A DNA stretch of 64,000 nucleotides from Holophagales bacterium (GTDB lineage Bacteria; Acidobacteriota; Thermoanaerobaculia; UBA5066): positions 151,510-215,509 of the forward strand of contig JADKBZ010000010.1 in assembly GCA_016714815.1 (NCBI GenBank). The letters run 5' to 3'. The position numbers were made by a program, and so were the translations under genes. The notes beneath the pieces were generated by a model. It did not search any database. It saw nothing but the letters and a program-made list of their open reading frames with translations, and was not told the DNA's origin. Of the stretch, positions 38,464 through 47,083 are shown in pieces; within the stretch, counting starts at the first letter, position 1; the number at the start of each line of letters is the position of its first letter.

Positions 38464-39815
38464 CTATGGATCCTCGAATCCTTGGACCTTTACGTCCCGC
38501 AGCCCGTAATCCCTGCGCATCTGCCCGCCGAATTGAAGAACCTCGCGACGCGAGTACGGCCGGCCCAGTATTGATTCACGGGCGATGAAGCTCTTGAATG
38601 CTTCGTTCCAGCCCATTGTGTGGATAGCGGAATGCGTTCCCCAGTCCAAGGCCAACGTAAACCGATCAATCTCCACCCCCCTGTCGAGGAACCAGTCTCG
38701 AAACTCCTGTGGGAAGACGTGATGGCGTGGTGGGCGCGCTGCTCCGGCTCCCGTCGTGCCCGAGACACTGACGTCTTGCCGCCCCAGCAGTTCGCCGATC
38801 TCCGCCCTCTCCAGGTGAGAGTTTGCAATGGAGAAGGTCGAGGACGTCTGCTCCCCTGTCCACTGCGCGCCAGGCCCCTCGCCTGCAATCCGGCCATCTG
38901 CCAAGCGCTGGCCGAACGCCGGCCCCGCGGACGTCGGGAAGGACCATCCACCCTCCGGAACTATCGACATCGATGGTTCTGGTGCTGTTGCGGCCTTCCC
39001 GATTCCGTAAACGGCAGTCACATCGGTCGCCGCAGCCTTCGTCGTCCGGAAAACCTGCCGCCCTCCTTCGAACGCTCCCTCCCTCTCGTACGTATCGACG
39101 ATCCGGGAGGCGTTCAGGACCGTGTTGACGATCGGGAGAGACGAGGCCACATCGGTGACCGCAGCGTCTGCGACGGCTGAAGCCCCGCCCTTTCTGTAGA
39201 GCTCCTTCGTCCGCCCTGCTAGGGCATTCAGCGTCGCTGCCGTGTTGTACAGCTGAAGAACGGGGTTTAACTCAATGGCCGCCCCCGACAGGAAACCACC
39301 GACACTCTTTGCCGTGTCCGTGACGTCCTTTCGGAAGTCTCCCCAGCTGTACAGCCCCCACGGGTCTTCGGGGCTATCCGACACGAGTCCGCAGCTAAAC
39401 GCGCCGCAAGCCTGACGCCGCCAGAGGCTTAGCGTCGGCGATGCCCCGACGCGGAAGGGCGGGAGAAGCTCGAAACCCCTGACGCGAGTTTCCGGATAAC
39501 TCGGCGGCGGGCCTCGCAGAAGGTTGAGGTCGACGAGCGTCAGAGGGCCGAGGCCGAAGTTCTCGGCGTCGGCGTTCGCGGTGTCGACGAGGACGATGTC
39601 GCCGAGATTGAAGACGGGAGGCTCTTCGGCTTCAATGTCAGCGGCGGCAGCCGGCGCAAGCGAAGCGAGCAGGCCGGCCGCGTCCGTCTTCGTCGCCTTG
39701 AGTGAGGCGGGTGGGTTCGACCCCCACACGCTCGTGCGCGAGGCCTCGGCGTGCGGCGCCAGCAGCACCGCGAGGGCCAGGGCACGAAGGGCCGCGTGAG
39801 TCTCACGCGGCCCAT
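38464..39815 (-). CDS. Polymorphic toxin 1, DUF2380/HNH-like tip, frameshift in signal peptide
   Basis: About 450 residues. The N-terminal 155 residues (signal peptide, then ASRTSVWGSNPP to SDSPEDPWGL) are shared with toxin 2; everything after DPWGL differs. The tip ends with HHVFPQEFRDWFLDRGVEID, then FTLALDWGTHSAIHTMGWNEAF, a pattern like the DUF2380/TIGR02269 family of myxobacterial toxin lipoproteins with HNH-type histidines. One base is missing near 39785 relative to toxin 2 (GTGCCC against GTGCTCC), which breaks the signal peptide frame; from 39768 the frame is open. DPxGL before a variable tip is the known Rhs-type junction, but the shared part is much shorter than an Rhs core. Confidence 0.7.
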
Positions 39816-39850
39816 TCTGCTAAGGGAGGAAGCAGCGCTGCGGTGACCGC

Positions 39851-40239
39851 TCAGTTCGTCGGCTCCGGGCGCTGGGGCTTGATCGGCAGGAGCCGGGCCC
39901 GCTCTCGGCGCTCGTCCACCGTGATCAGCGCCCCGGCCAGGAGGTCCCCTTCGAAGCGCTCGAGCGCCTTGAGGAGGCGGTCGCCGAGGAGTGCGGGGAG
40001 ACGGCTTCCGTCCGCATCTGGAGCACGCTCGGCCCCTCGGCCTGAGTCGCGGCCAGGATCGCCCCGAAGTCCAGGTCGTTCGTGACGACGACATAGCCGT
40101 GCGTGCGCGCCCAGGCCATCAGCGCCTGGTCTTCCGCCGTGGCCTGGCCCACCGTCGACCAGTGGACGGCATCGTGGCCGGCCTGACGGAGGAGCTCCGC
40201 CCACCGGGGCGAGAGGTTCATGTCGAGCAGGAGCTTCAC
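39851..40239 (-). CDS. DUF5615 PIN-like toxin (unit 1 copy, frameshifted)
   Basis: Starts VKLLLDMNLSPRWAELLRQAG with the first PIN acidic residue, then EDQALMAWARTHGYVVVTNDLDFG with the second acidic pair. One G is missing near 39990 compared with the copy at 52163-52552, so the last 40 residues are out of frame. The GTG start overlaps the DUF433 stop as GTGA. DUF5615 proteins are the presumed ribonuclease partner of DUF433. Confidence 0.78.
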
Positions 40240-40466
40240 GCCGAGGCCAGAGGGATCTCGACCTCGCCGGCGCGCCAGGCCGCGTACTGCAACGCCTGCC
40301 GGATGTCCTCTTCCTCCAGGTAGGGATAGAGGTCCAGGATCTCGGCGTGCGTGTGCTCGGTGGCGACAAGCCCGACCACAGTGCTCACCGTGACGCGCAT
40401 CCCCCGGATGCACGGCTTTCCGCCCATGACTTTGGCGTTGAAGGTGATGCGCGGCAGCTCGCCCAT
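40236..40466 (-). CDS. DUF433 antitoxin (unit 1 copy)
   Basis: A 76-residue protein: ITFNAKVMGGKPCIRGMRVT, then VATEHTHAEILDLYPYLEEED, the DUF433 pattern. ATG 40466 is preceded by AAGGGG. It overlaps the DUF5615 toxin start by 4 bp and begins 8 bp upstream of the integrase stop, so the pair is an addiction module tied to the integrase. Confidence 0.85.
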   Translation of the reverse strand: MGELPRITFNAKVMGGKPCIRGMRVTVSTVVGLVATEHTHAEILDLYPYLEEEDIRQALQYAAWRAGEVEIPLASA

Positions 40467-40473
40467 GGCCCCT

Positions 40474-41526
40474 TCATGATACCGGTTCGGTCGAGTCGGG
40501 GATGCCCGCATCGGGTTCCTCCTTCCGCGGCCCCAGCCGCGCCGCCGGGTGAGTAGCCGTGTGAATCTCCTTGAGCTTCGTGATCGCCACGTGCGTATAG
40601 ATCTCCGTCGTCGTCAGCTTCACGTGGCCGAGGATGGCCTGGATCATCCTCACGTCCGCCCCGTTCTCGAGCATCAGCGTCGCCATGGCGTGCCGGAAAA
40701 GGTGACATGAGCCGGTCTTCGCCACGCCCGATGCCTTCACGTAACGGCTCACGTACAGACTGAGGGTCTTCGGCGCGATGGGCTCACCCTCGCCAGCGAG
40801 GAAGATGAAGCCGCGGTCCGGCTCGATGACAAAGTCCGGCCGGGCCTCGCGGATGTACTTCGCGATCCACGCCCCGGCCCTCTCCCCTACCGGGACGACC
40901 CGGTCCCTGCGGCCCTTCCCCTGGCGGACCGTGATCGTGCCGCGTTCGGTGTCGACGTCGTAGACCTTCAGGCCCGCCAGCTCGGTGCGCCGGATCCCCG
41001 TCGAGTAGAGGGTCTCGAGAATCGCCCGGTCTCTCAGGCCCTGGGGTTTCCGGATGTCGGGCTGCGCCAGGATCGCCTCGGCTTCGGTGGCCGTCAGGAC
41101 GTGCTTGGGGAGCCTCTTCTCCACCTTCGGCAGCTCGAGCTCCGAGGCGGGGTTCGAGAGGAGGTGATTCTCGCGCGCGAGCCACTTGAAGTACTGCTTG
41201 ATGAAGCTGAGGCGGTGGTGCTGCGTCGAGAGCGTCAGCGGGCTGCCGTCGGGCTTCTCCGTGTAGAAGAGCATCCGCTGGTAGCGCTCGAGCATCGGCT
41301 TGGTGACGTCGCGGGGCTTCATCACGTCGCGCTCCTGGCACCAGACGGCGAAGTCCGAGACGGACCACTCGGCCGACAGGACCGTCCGCCCCGAGTAGCC
41401 CCTGACCTTCATGTGCTCGAGATGGGCCTTCAGCAGGACGACGAAACCCCGCGGGTCGGTCGTGTCGCGGAAGGCGAAGACGCGCTTCCTTCGGGCTGCC
41501 GCGCGCCGTCGGGCCGGGCTCGTCAC
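40474..41526 (-). CDS. Tyrosine recombinase / integrase (unit 1 copy)
   Basis: A 350-residue XerC/D-like integrase. The N-terminal SAM-like core-binding domain is at about 25-120. Catalytic residues: Arg in STGIRRTEL, Lys in RQGKGRRDR, HxxR in HLFRHAMAT, His in ILGHVKLTTT and Tyr in EIYTHVAI. It is the only apparently intact integrase of the array and the likely enzyme for element integration. Its C-terminus is nearly identical to the remnant at 33.5 kb. Confidence 0.9.
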   Translation of the reverse strand: MTSPARRRAAARRKRVFAFRDTTDPRGFVVLLKAHLEHMKVRGYSGRTVLSAEWSVSDFAVWCQERDVMKPRDVTKPMLERYQRMLFYTEKPDGSPLTLSTQHHRLSFIKQYFKWLARENHLLSNPASELELPKVEKRLPKHVLTATEAEAILAQPDIRKPQGLRDRAILETLYSTGIRRTELAGLKVYDVDTERGTITVRQGKGRRDRVVPVGERAGAWIAKYIREARPDFVIEPDRGFIFLAGEGEPIAPKTLSLYVSRYVKASGVAKTGSCHLFRHAMATLMLENGADVRMIQAILGHVKLTTTEIYTHVAITKLKEIHTATHPAARLGPRKEEPDAGIPDSTEPVS

Positions 41527-41536
41527 GGCCCGGCTC

Positions 41537-44500
41537 CTACAGCCGGCCCGCTGCGCGGCGGAGGACGAGCTTCGGCTCGGGCAACGGGTACGACGGGATT
41601 CCGAGCGTGGCTCCGAGGAGCGGAGTTTCGGCCTCTTCGTGCGAGAAACCGTTCAAGTGCGCATGGGGAGCGAGGTCCGACTCGTCTTCCTCACCCCGAC
41701 CGGCCCCCGACCACCCCCCGACCAAGGGCCGACCGGGGGCCGACCGCTCGGCCGAAAGCCCCGACCGCTCTCCGTCGTACTCGGCCAGGCCCGTGATGTC
41801 GAGGAGGCCGGGGAGGAAGCGCGAGCCGTCCTTCCCCTCTCCCCGGTAGAGCAGTTCGTAGACGAAGCTCTGGCCCCGGCCTCCGCGGTGCAGGAGCAGG
41901 TACTCGAGCTCGACGAGCCGCGCCATGTGGACCTTCAGCTGGGTGTCACCCCAGCCGGTCGCCGCCCTCACGTCTCGCCGGCTGAAGCGCAGGTCCTCCC
42001 GCGCGACACCGTGCTTCTCGCAGAGGGACGTGACCAGGTCGTCGAGGTGGACGAGAAGCCGCCGCGTCTGCGGCGGCAGCTCGTCGAGGCTCCGGCCGAG
42101 GACCTCGGAGGCGAGACGGTTGGCGAGGCCGACGTCGGCGAGCGTCGCTTCGACGTACTCGACGATCTCTCCGTCGACCGTCAGCGTCTTCACCTCCCGC
42201 TGGTACTGGAAGAGAAGGGCGATGGCTTCGATGAGCTTGAGGTACTTGACGTGGTCGCGCCGCATCCGCGTCTTCTCGTCGAGGAAGGTGAGGCGCGAGG
42301 CGTAAGGGTTGTGGACGAGGAGCGGGCGCAGGAGCCGCTGGGCGTTGCGGTGGACCTTCAGCGCCTTCGGCTTACGGCGCAATGCCAGGATGCCGTCGAG
42401 CGTCGAGGCCCTCCGCTGCAGCTCGTGGATGCGCCTCGTCTGCTCCCGGCTCTCGTCGACCGTCAGGACGAGGCAGCGGTTGAGGAGCTCCTCGTCGATC
42501 TCGATGGCCGTCGTCGTCAGGAAGATCATCACCGGCCCTTCGACCCGGTACTCCTGCGTGACGAGGCGCCCCGTCTGCGGGTCCTTGCCGGTGGAGGCGA
42601 TCGACAGCTCGCCTTCGGACTGGAGGAGCTTGAGCGCGTAGCCCGCCTTCTCGGCCCCTTCCTCCTCGGCGATGGCCAGGATCTTGTGACGGAGGCTCTT
42701 GCCCTCTCCGAAGTAGAAGAGCGACTGGCCCGTAAGGGCCGAGTACTTCTCGCGCTCCTCTTCCGGGACGAAGCCGAGGACGGCTTCCATGAGGGCCGAC
42801 TTCCCCGCCGCCGAGCTGGACTGGACGATGACGGCGAGCGGCTTGTCGAGCTTTCTCGAGACGGCCGCGAGGTACGCCGTGAGCTTGTTGGTGTCCTCGC
42901 CGACGAGGCCGCCGGTCTCGAAGTCTTCGAGGATGCGGCCGAGGAGGTTCGGGTCGCGGAGAAAGGCGAGGGCCTCGGCCGTCTCCTCCTCGGATAGAAG
43001 GACGGCCTTCTCCTTCGGCTCGAGCGTCTTGCGGATGCTCTCCTGCTGGAAGTCCTCGGCCTTCCGCAGGAGCTGGCCGAGGTCGCGCTTGATCGTCTCT
43101 TCGATCATGCCCAGCTCGTGAGATGCCTGCTTCTCGAAGGCGGCGCGCTGGCGAGCCGAGTAGAGGTCAAGGGTGTCGACGAAGAAGCCGGAGAGCGGCG
43201 ACGGTGGCGCGAAGAGGGCCTCGGCCTCGGCGCCCTCGCGAGTGACGAGGACGTTGAGCTTCAGGACGCCCCAGGCGAGGTTCTTCTTCAGGCCGCGGAG
43301 GCGGTAGCGGCGATCGCCGAGGGGGACGACGGCTTCGTCGAGATCGGGGGTGGTCTGCGAGGCATCGCCCTGGAGCTTCTTTTCTTTAGCTGCTAAAGGG
43401 GCCGGCTGCTCGGACGTACGTACGGCGGGGACGGGTGGGATGGGCGCGAGAGGCGACGCGGAGACGGGAGCGGCCGGAGGCGGCGTAGCCGCCTCGGCCG
43501 GCGCCGCGGCAGCGGCGCTTGCCGTGCTCGCGGTTTTCGCTCCGTTCCCCATCCACGCCGCCGTTCTGAGGAGAAGCCCGAGGGCCTTCCCCGCCGGCTG
43601 GACCTTGAGGGCGTACTCGTTAGCGTCCATTCCCTTCGGAAACTGGACGCGCGAGCAGCCGATGCCTTCCGCGGTGAGCTTCTTCGCGAGGCTCTCCGCG
43701 GCCTTGTCGCCGGCCTCATCGCGGTCGTAAGCGATGAGGACGTGCTCGGTGCCGTACGCCTTGAAGGCCGCGAGGTGGTCGTGTGTGAAGCCCTCGACAC
43801 CGTAGGCGGCCGTGACGTTACGGAAGCCGGCGCACCAGAAGGTGAGGGCGTCGAGGAGGGCCTCGCAGAGGATGACCTCCTTCGAGGAGACGAGTGCTCC
43901 GACGTTGAAGACGCCGCGGTGAGGCCCCGGGAGGTAGAGGTGTAGCGGCGTGCCGGCGCGCAGCTGGTGCGCCGGGGTGATCTTCCGGCCGTAGGCGCCG
44001 AGGACCTCGCCCCCTTCGCCGAGGATCGGGACGACGAGCGAGCCGTTGAGGTGCTCGTGGCCGCTGTCGCGGAGGACGCCCAGCTTCTGGAGCCGGGTCC
44101 GGATCTCCTGGCCGGCCCTCCTGTTCATAGCGGGGAGGCGGTAGCCGAGGGTCCGGTTGGCGTAGCCAAGCTGGAAACGGTCGACGAGCTCGGGATGCAC
44201 GAGGCCCCGGTTCTCGAGATAGGCGAGGGCGTCAGGGCTCTCCTTGAGCGTCTGGTGGTAGTAGCCGATGACCTGGCCGAGAAGCTCGCGGTCGTCGGCA
44301 TCGAGGTCGACGGGAGGCGCCAGCTTCGGGACGGTGGAGCGCTGCGGGGTGTCGAGCGACGCCATCGTCGGGAAGTGGTCGGCCCTCAGGATCTCGACGG
44401 CGTGCCGGAAGCTCACCCCTTCGGCCTTCATCACCCAGTCGATCGGCGAGCCGCCAGTCTGGCAGGCCCCGAGGCAGTGCCAGAGGTTCTTGGCCGGCGT

Positions 44501-44656
44501 GACGACGAGGGAGGGCTCGCGGTCGTCGTGGAAGGGGCAGCGACCGATGAGGTCGGCGCCGTGCCTCTTCAGTTCGACACCCCGGGCTTCCGCGAGACGC
44601 TCGAGCGGGACCTCTTCACGGATTCGCCGGAGCAGCTCGTCGGGGATTCGCGCCAT
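41537..44656 (-). CDS. Primase with CHC2, Toprim and C-terminal P-loop ATPase domain (unit 1 copy)
   Basis: A 1039-residue protein. A CHC2-type zinc finger (GRCPFHDDREPSLVV to WHCLGACQTGG) lies at residues 38-66, a Toprim domain near 255-340 (VILCEALLDALTF, IAYDRDEAGDKAAE), then a low-complexity Ala/Pro linker, and a C-terminal ATPase with Walker A SSSAAGKSAL near 613 and an acidic AIAEEEGAEK following. The tail has a winged-helix-like region (RFSRRDVRAATGWG). It resembles replication primase-helicases of integrative elements and probably primes replication of the excised circle. Confidence 0.85.
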   Translation of the reverse strand: MARIPDELLRRIREEVPLERLAEARGVELKRHGADLIGRCPFHDDREPSLVVTPAKNLWHCLGACQTGGSPIDWVMKAEGVSFRHAVEILRADHFPTMASLDTPQRSTVPKLAPPVDLDADDRELLGQVIGYYHQTLKESPDALAYLENRGLVHPELVDRFQLGYANRTLGYRLPAMNRRAGQEIRTRLQKLGVLRDSGHEHLNGSLVVPILGEGGEVLGAYGRKITPAHQLRAGTPLHLYLPGPHRGVFNVGALVSSKEVILCEALLDALTFWCAGFRNVTAAYGVEGFTHDHLAAFKAYGTEHVLIAYDRDEAGDKAAESLAKKLTAEGIGCSRVQFPKGMDANEYALKVQPAGKALGLLLRTAAWMGNGAKTASTASAAAAAPAEAATPPPAAPVSASPLAPIPPVPAVRTSEQPAPLAAKEKKLQGDASQTTPDLDEAVVPLGDRRYRLRGLKKNLAWGVLKLNVLVTREGAEAEALFAPPSPLSGFFVDTLDLYSARQRAAFEKQASHELGMIEETIKRDLGQLLRKAEDFQQESIRKTLEPKEKAVLLSEEETAEALAFLRDPNLLGRILEDFETGGLVGEDTNKLTAYLAAVSRKLDKPLAVIVQSSSAAGKSALMEAVLGFVPEEEREKYSALTGQSLFYFGEGKSLRHKILAIAEEEGAEKAGYALKLLQSEGELSIASTGKDPQTGRLVTQEYRVEGPVMIFLTTTAIEIDEELLNRCLVLTVDESREQTRRIHELQRRASTLDGILALRRKPKALKVHRNAQRLLRPLLVHNPYASRLTFLDEKTRMRRDHVKYLKLIEAIALLFQYQREVKTLTVDGEIVEYVEATLADVGLANRLASEVLGRSLDELPPQTRRLLVHLDDLVTSLCEKHGVAREDLRFSRRDVRAATGWGDTQLKVHMARLVELEYLLLHRGGRGQSFVYELLYRGEGKDGSRFLPGLLDITGLAEYDGERSGLSAERSAPGRPLVGGWSGAGRGEEDESDLAPHAHLNGFSHEEAETPLLGATLGIPSYPLPEPKLVLRRAAGRL

Positions 44657-44764
44657 CGGTCACCTCCTCCCCGTTCGACCCGAAAACCCTCGTTTCCGTC
44701 GACCCGTGTCAAGAGGGCTTAGCGAGAAAACGGGGGGCCGGACTTCGTTCATAAGCCGTTGACG

Positions 44765-44789
44765 GTAGAGTACGAAATTCGTACTCTAC
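44765..44789. promoter_or_regulatory. 25-bp palindromic operator between primase and XRE genes
   Basis: Perfect 12-bp arms GTAGAGTACGAA and TTCGTACTCTAC around a central A, in the divergent region, next to a TTGACG at 44757-44762. A classic operator for the adjacent XRE repressor, which would then control both the primase-integrase transcript and itself. Confidence 0.75.
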
Positions 44790-44843
44790 GATCAAGTGCA
44801 TGACCCGGTCCCCTCCGATTCCGCTCCTACACTCGCCCTCGTC

Positions 44844-45227
44844 ATGGCTACGAGAAAACAAAGGCCCGAGGCTCCCGCACCCGAGTCCGTCGGAGAACGC
44901 ATGCGCAGGCTCCGCCAGGCCAAGGGACTCACGCAGGCCGAGATCGCCGACAAGGTTGGCATCTCCCGCCGCGGCTACATCTATTACGAGGCCGAGGGAG
45001 GGAGCCCCTCTCCCGAGCTCCTCGCACGCATCGCCCAGGTCCTCGGCATCTCCACCGATGTCCTGGCCACCGGCAGCGGAGCCCCCCGCGTCAAGGCCCA
45101 GCCCCCCATCGAGAATCTCCGCCTCCTGCGCCGTCTCAAGCGCCTCCAGGAGCTCCCGCCCCACGACCAGAAGGCCGTCCTGCGCATGATCGACATGATG
45201 GCCGACGCCAGGAGCCGGGCCAGCTAG
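44844..45227 (+). CDS. XRE-family repressor of the element (unit 1 copy)
   Basis: A 127-residue protein with HTH (SVGERMRRLRQAKGLTQAEI, then VGISRRGYIYYEAEG) and a C-terminal helical part (RLQELPPHDQKAVLRMIDMM). ATG 44844 is taken as start; an in-frame ATG at 44796 would begin almost at the operator. It is the probable repressor binding the palindrome 55 bp upstream. Confidence 0.85.
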   Translation: MATRKQRPEAPAPESVGERMRRLRQAKGLTQAEIADKVGISRRGYIYYEAEGGSPSPELLARIAQVLGISTDVLATGSGAPRVKAQPPIENLRLLRRLKRLQELPPHDQKAVLRMIDMMADARSRAS

Positions 45228-45238
45228 ACCGGATCACC

Positions 45239-46957
45239 GTGGCCAGGCCTACCCAGCCGGTCCCGCATCACGGAATCGTCTACGCCACCCCCAGAGAGCT
45301 CTTCGGCAAGGAGTCCTCCCTCGAAGAGGTGCGTCAGCACTTCAGCGGCGTTTCCCGTTCCGCGATGACGACGTTGCTCTGCCGACTCGGAGTGACGTTC
45401 TCCCCGGCCTCTCCGGGGACGGCGGTCGAGAGGGACCGCTCTTTGCTGCGTCCACTCCTCCTGCCTCCCGCCGTCCGCAAGCTCGTCGATGCCTTCGACA
45501 GCGAGCATCGGCCTCCCGATGCCGGTGTCGCCTTCTGCCGTCCCCAGATCCTTCTCGCGCTCCGACTCGCACAGCACTTCTGCCCGGACTTCGATCAGCC
45601 CACCCTCTCCACGGAGACGCTTCAGAAGATCGGTCTCGCCCTCATCCACGTATCCAGCCTCCTCGTCGACGGGCGCGACACGAAGGGGGAGCGCCCGGAG
45701 GACGGCGACGCAGCAAAGAAGCACGTCGCCGCGATGATGATGTCTCTGTTCGAGGTCTCGAATCCGCCGACCTCGGTCCATTCCCTGCGGCGGACGTTCG
45801 AGATGGCGCGCAGCCCCCGGTGGGAGCAAGACCCGATACTCATCGAAGCGGGCAAGGCCTTTCACGCCCAAGTCGGCCTCACGCTGCCGGAGTATTTCTC
45901 CGTCGTGGCTGGCCTCGTCTCGAAGTTCACGACGGATCCTCACCCTGGTCGCGTCATCGAGGTATTGATGGCGGAGACCCTGAAGAGCGCGCCCAGCCGC
46001 GACGGGATTCGAAACGCACTCGACCGGATCTCGCTTCCCTACGAGACCCTCCCTTCGCACACCCCGGCTCCGGAAGAGGCGATCCACGACGCCTCGATCT
46101 GCCCCTTCCGCGCTCGCCCACTCATTGCCCTGCCTGAGGAGCGTTACCTCTGCACGGACGCCACGTTCCTGAGCATGCTGATCACGACCGGGCTCTTCTG
46201 GAGCGTGAGGGAGATGCTTCCGCCCCCTCAGCAGAAAGCCCTCTTCCCCGCCTGGGGCCTGCTGTTCGAGGACTACGTCCACGACTCACTCGAGCCGTGC
46301 TTCCCGGAGGGCACCTATATCCGCAGCCCCGTCGACCGGGACGACCAGGAGATCACCGATGCGCTGGTCGACTACGGCTCGGACGTCGTACTCGTGGAGG
46401 TCAAGGCCGTCCTCGTGCGGGACGAGCTCAAGTACGGGCGCGACCTCGACAAGATCCTTGCCCTCCTCGAAGAGCGTCTCCTCAAGAAGGGTCAGATCGT
46501 CCGCGCCTTGACCCGTCTCTTCGACAGACGCTCCGGCGCAAATGAAGCAGAGCGGCTCCTCAAGGACCGGTTCGTCGAGCGCGTCTATCCGGTCATCGTC
46601 ACCTATGAGCACGCCCTCTGCGGACCGTTCGTCGCCGAGTTCCTGAATGAGCGCCTGCAGCAGCAGGTCCGGGAAGCCGGTTTACCGAAGCACCCTGTCG
46701 TGAAGCCGCTGACCCTCATAGCCGCGGACGACGTAGACCTTCTCGAGCCTCTACTCCGGCACGGCATCAAGCTGTCTCGCATGCTCAAAGAGTTCACGGA
46801 CTTCGGTCGCGCCGACGTGTCGTTCCACAACTACCTCTTCGACATCGCCCGAAAGGCCGGGAAGCCCTTCCAAGCCGGCTCGGAGCACACTCGCTTCCTC
46901 GACGAGTGCCTGACGTTCTGGAAGGCACAGGGGCTCCCCGAGGGCACAACCTGGTAA
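45239..46957 (+). CDS. Unnamed PD-(D/E)XK-type nuclease-like cargo protein
   Basis: A 572-residue protein with a GTG start 12 bp after the XRE stop. No named family is recognised. Near residues 340-395, LLFEDYVHDSLEP is followed by DALVDYGSDVVLVEVKAVL, the D-(x)n-E-x-K pattern of PD-(D/E)XK nucleases; the rest is helical. Its place between repressor and hairpin element, where a different nuclease (Mrr) sits in unit 0, suggests interchangeable defence cargo. The hairpin motif begins 2 bp after its stop. Confidence 0.6.
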   Translation: MARPTQPVPHHGIVYATPRELFGKESSLEEVRQHFSGVSRSAMTTLLCRLGVTFSPASPGTAVERDRSLLRPLLLPPAVRKLVDAFDSEHRPPDAGVAFCRPQILLALRLAQHFCPDFDQPTLSTETLQKIGLALIHVSSLLVDGRDTKGERPEDGDAAKKHVAAMMMSLFEVSNPPTSVHSLRRTFEMARSPRWEQDPILIEAGKAFHAQVGLTLPEYFSVVAGLVSKFTTDPHPGRVIEVLMAETLKSAPSRDGIRNALDRISLPYETLPSHTPAPEEAIHDASICPFRARPLIALPEERYLCTDATFLSMLITTGLFWSVREMLPPPQQKALFPAWGLLFEDYVHDSLEPCFPEGTYIRSPVDRDDQEITDALVDYGSDVVLVEVKAVLVRDELKYGRDLDKILALLEERLLKKGQIVRALTRLFDRRSGANEAERLLKDRFVERVYPVIVTYEHALCGPFVAEFLNERLQQQVREAGLPKHPVVKPLTLIAADDVDLLEPLLRHGIKLSRMLKEFTDFGRADVSFHNYLFDIARKAGKPFQAGSEHTRFLDECLTFWKAQGLPEGTTW

Positions 46958-46958
46958 A

Positions 46959-47026
46959 CGCCGCCCCCGGTTCCGGCCGGAGGGGCGATCGAGCTGCCGC
47001 TCTTCACGCCGCGCGCCGGCGGGGGC
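46959..47026 (+). repeat. 68-bp hairpin motif, left copy flanking the nuclease cassette
   Basis: Matches the first 68 bp of SE2 arm A (48516-48584) with about four or five differences. It can fold into one long hairpin: an outer stem GCCCCCG/CGGGGGC continued by CCGGC/GCCGG, then GGCG/CGCC and a terminal GAGC-TGCC-GCTC. It sits immediately after a stop codon, as an integron attC site would, but has no attC consensus boxes. Confidence 0.65.
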
Positions 47027-47083
47027 CACGCCTCCACCGTACTGCCTGAGCGGAGACCAAAGAGACTTCAGGAGCCGCTCGGC

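Noticed and set aside
38464..39815. Classical Rhs toxin
   Set aside because: Only the DPWGL junction is Rhs-like; there are no YD repeats and the shared N-terminal part is about 155 residues with a signal peptide.
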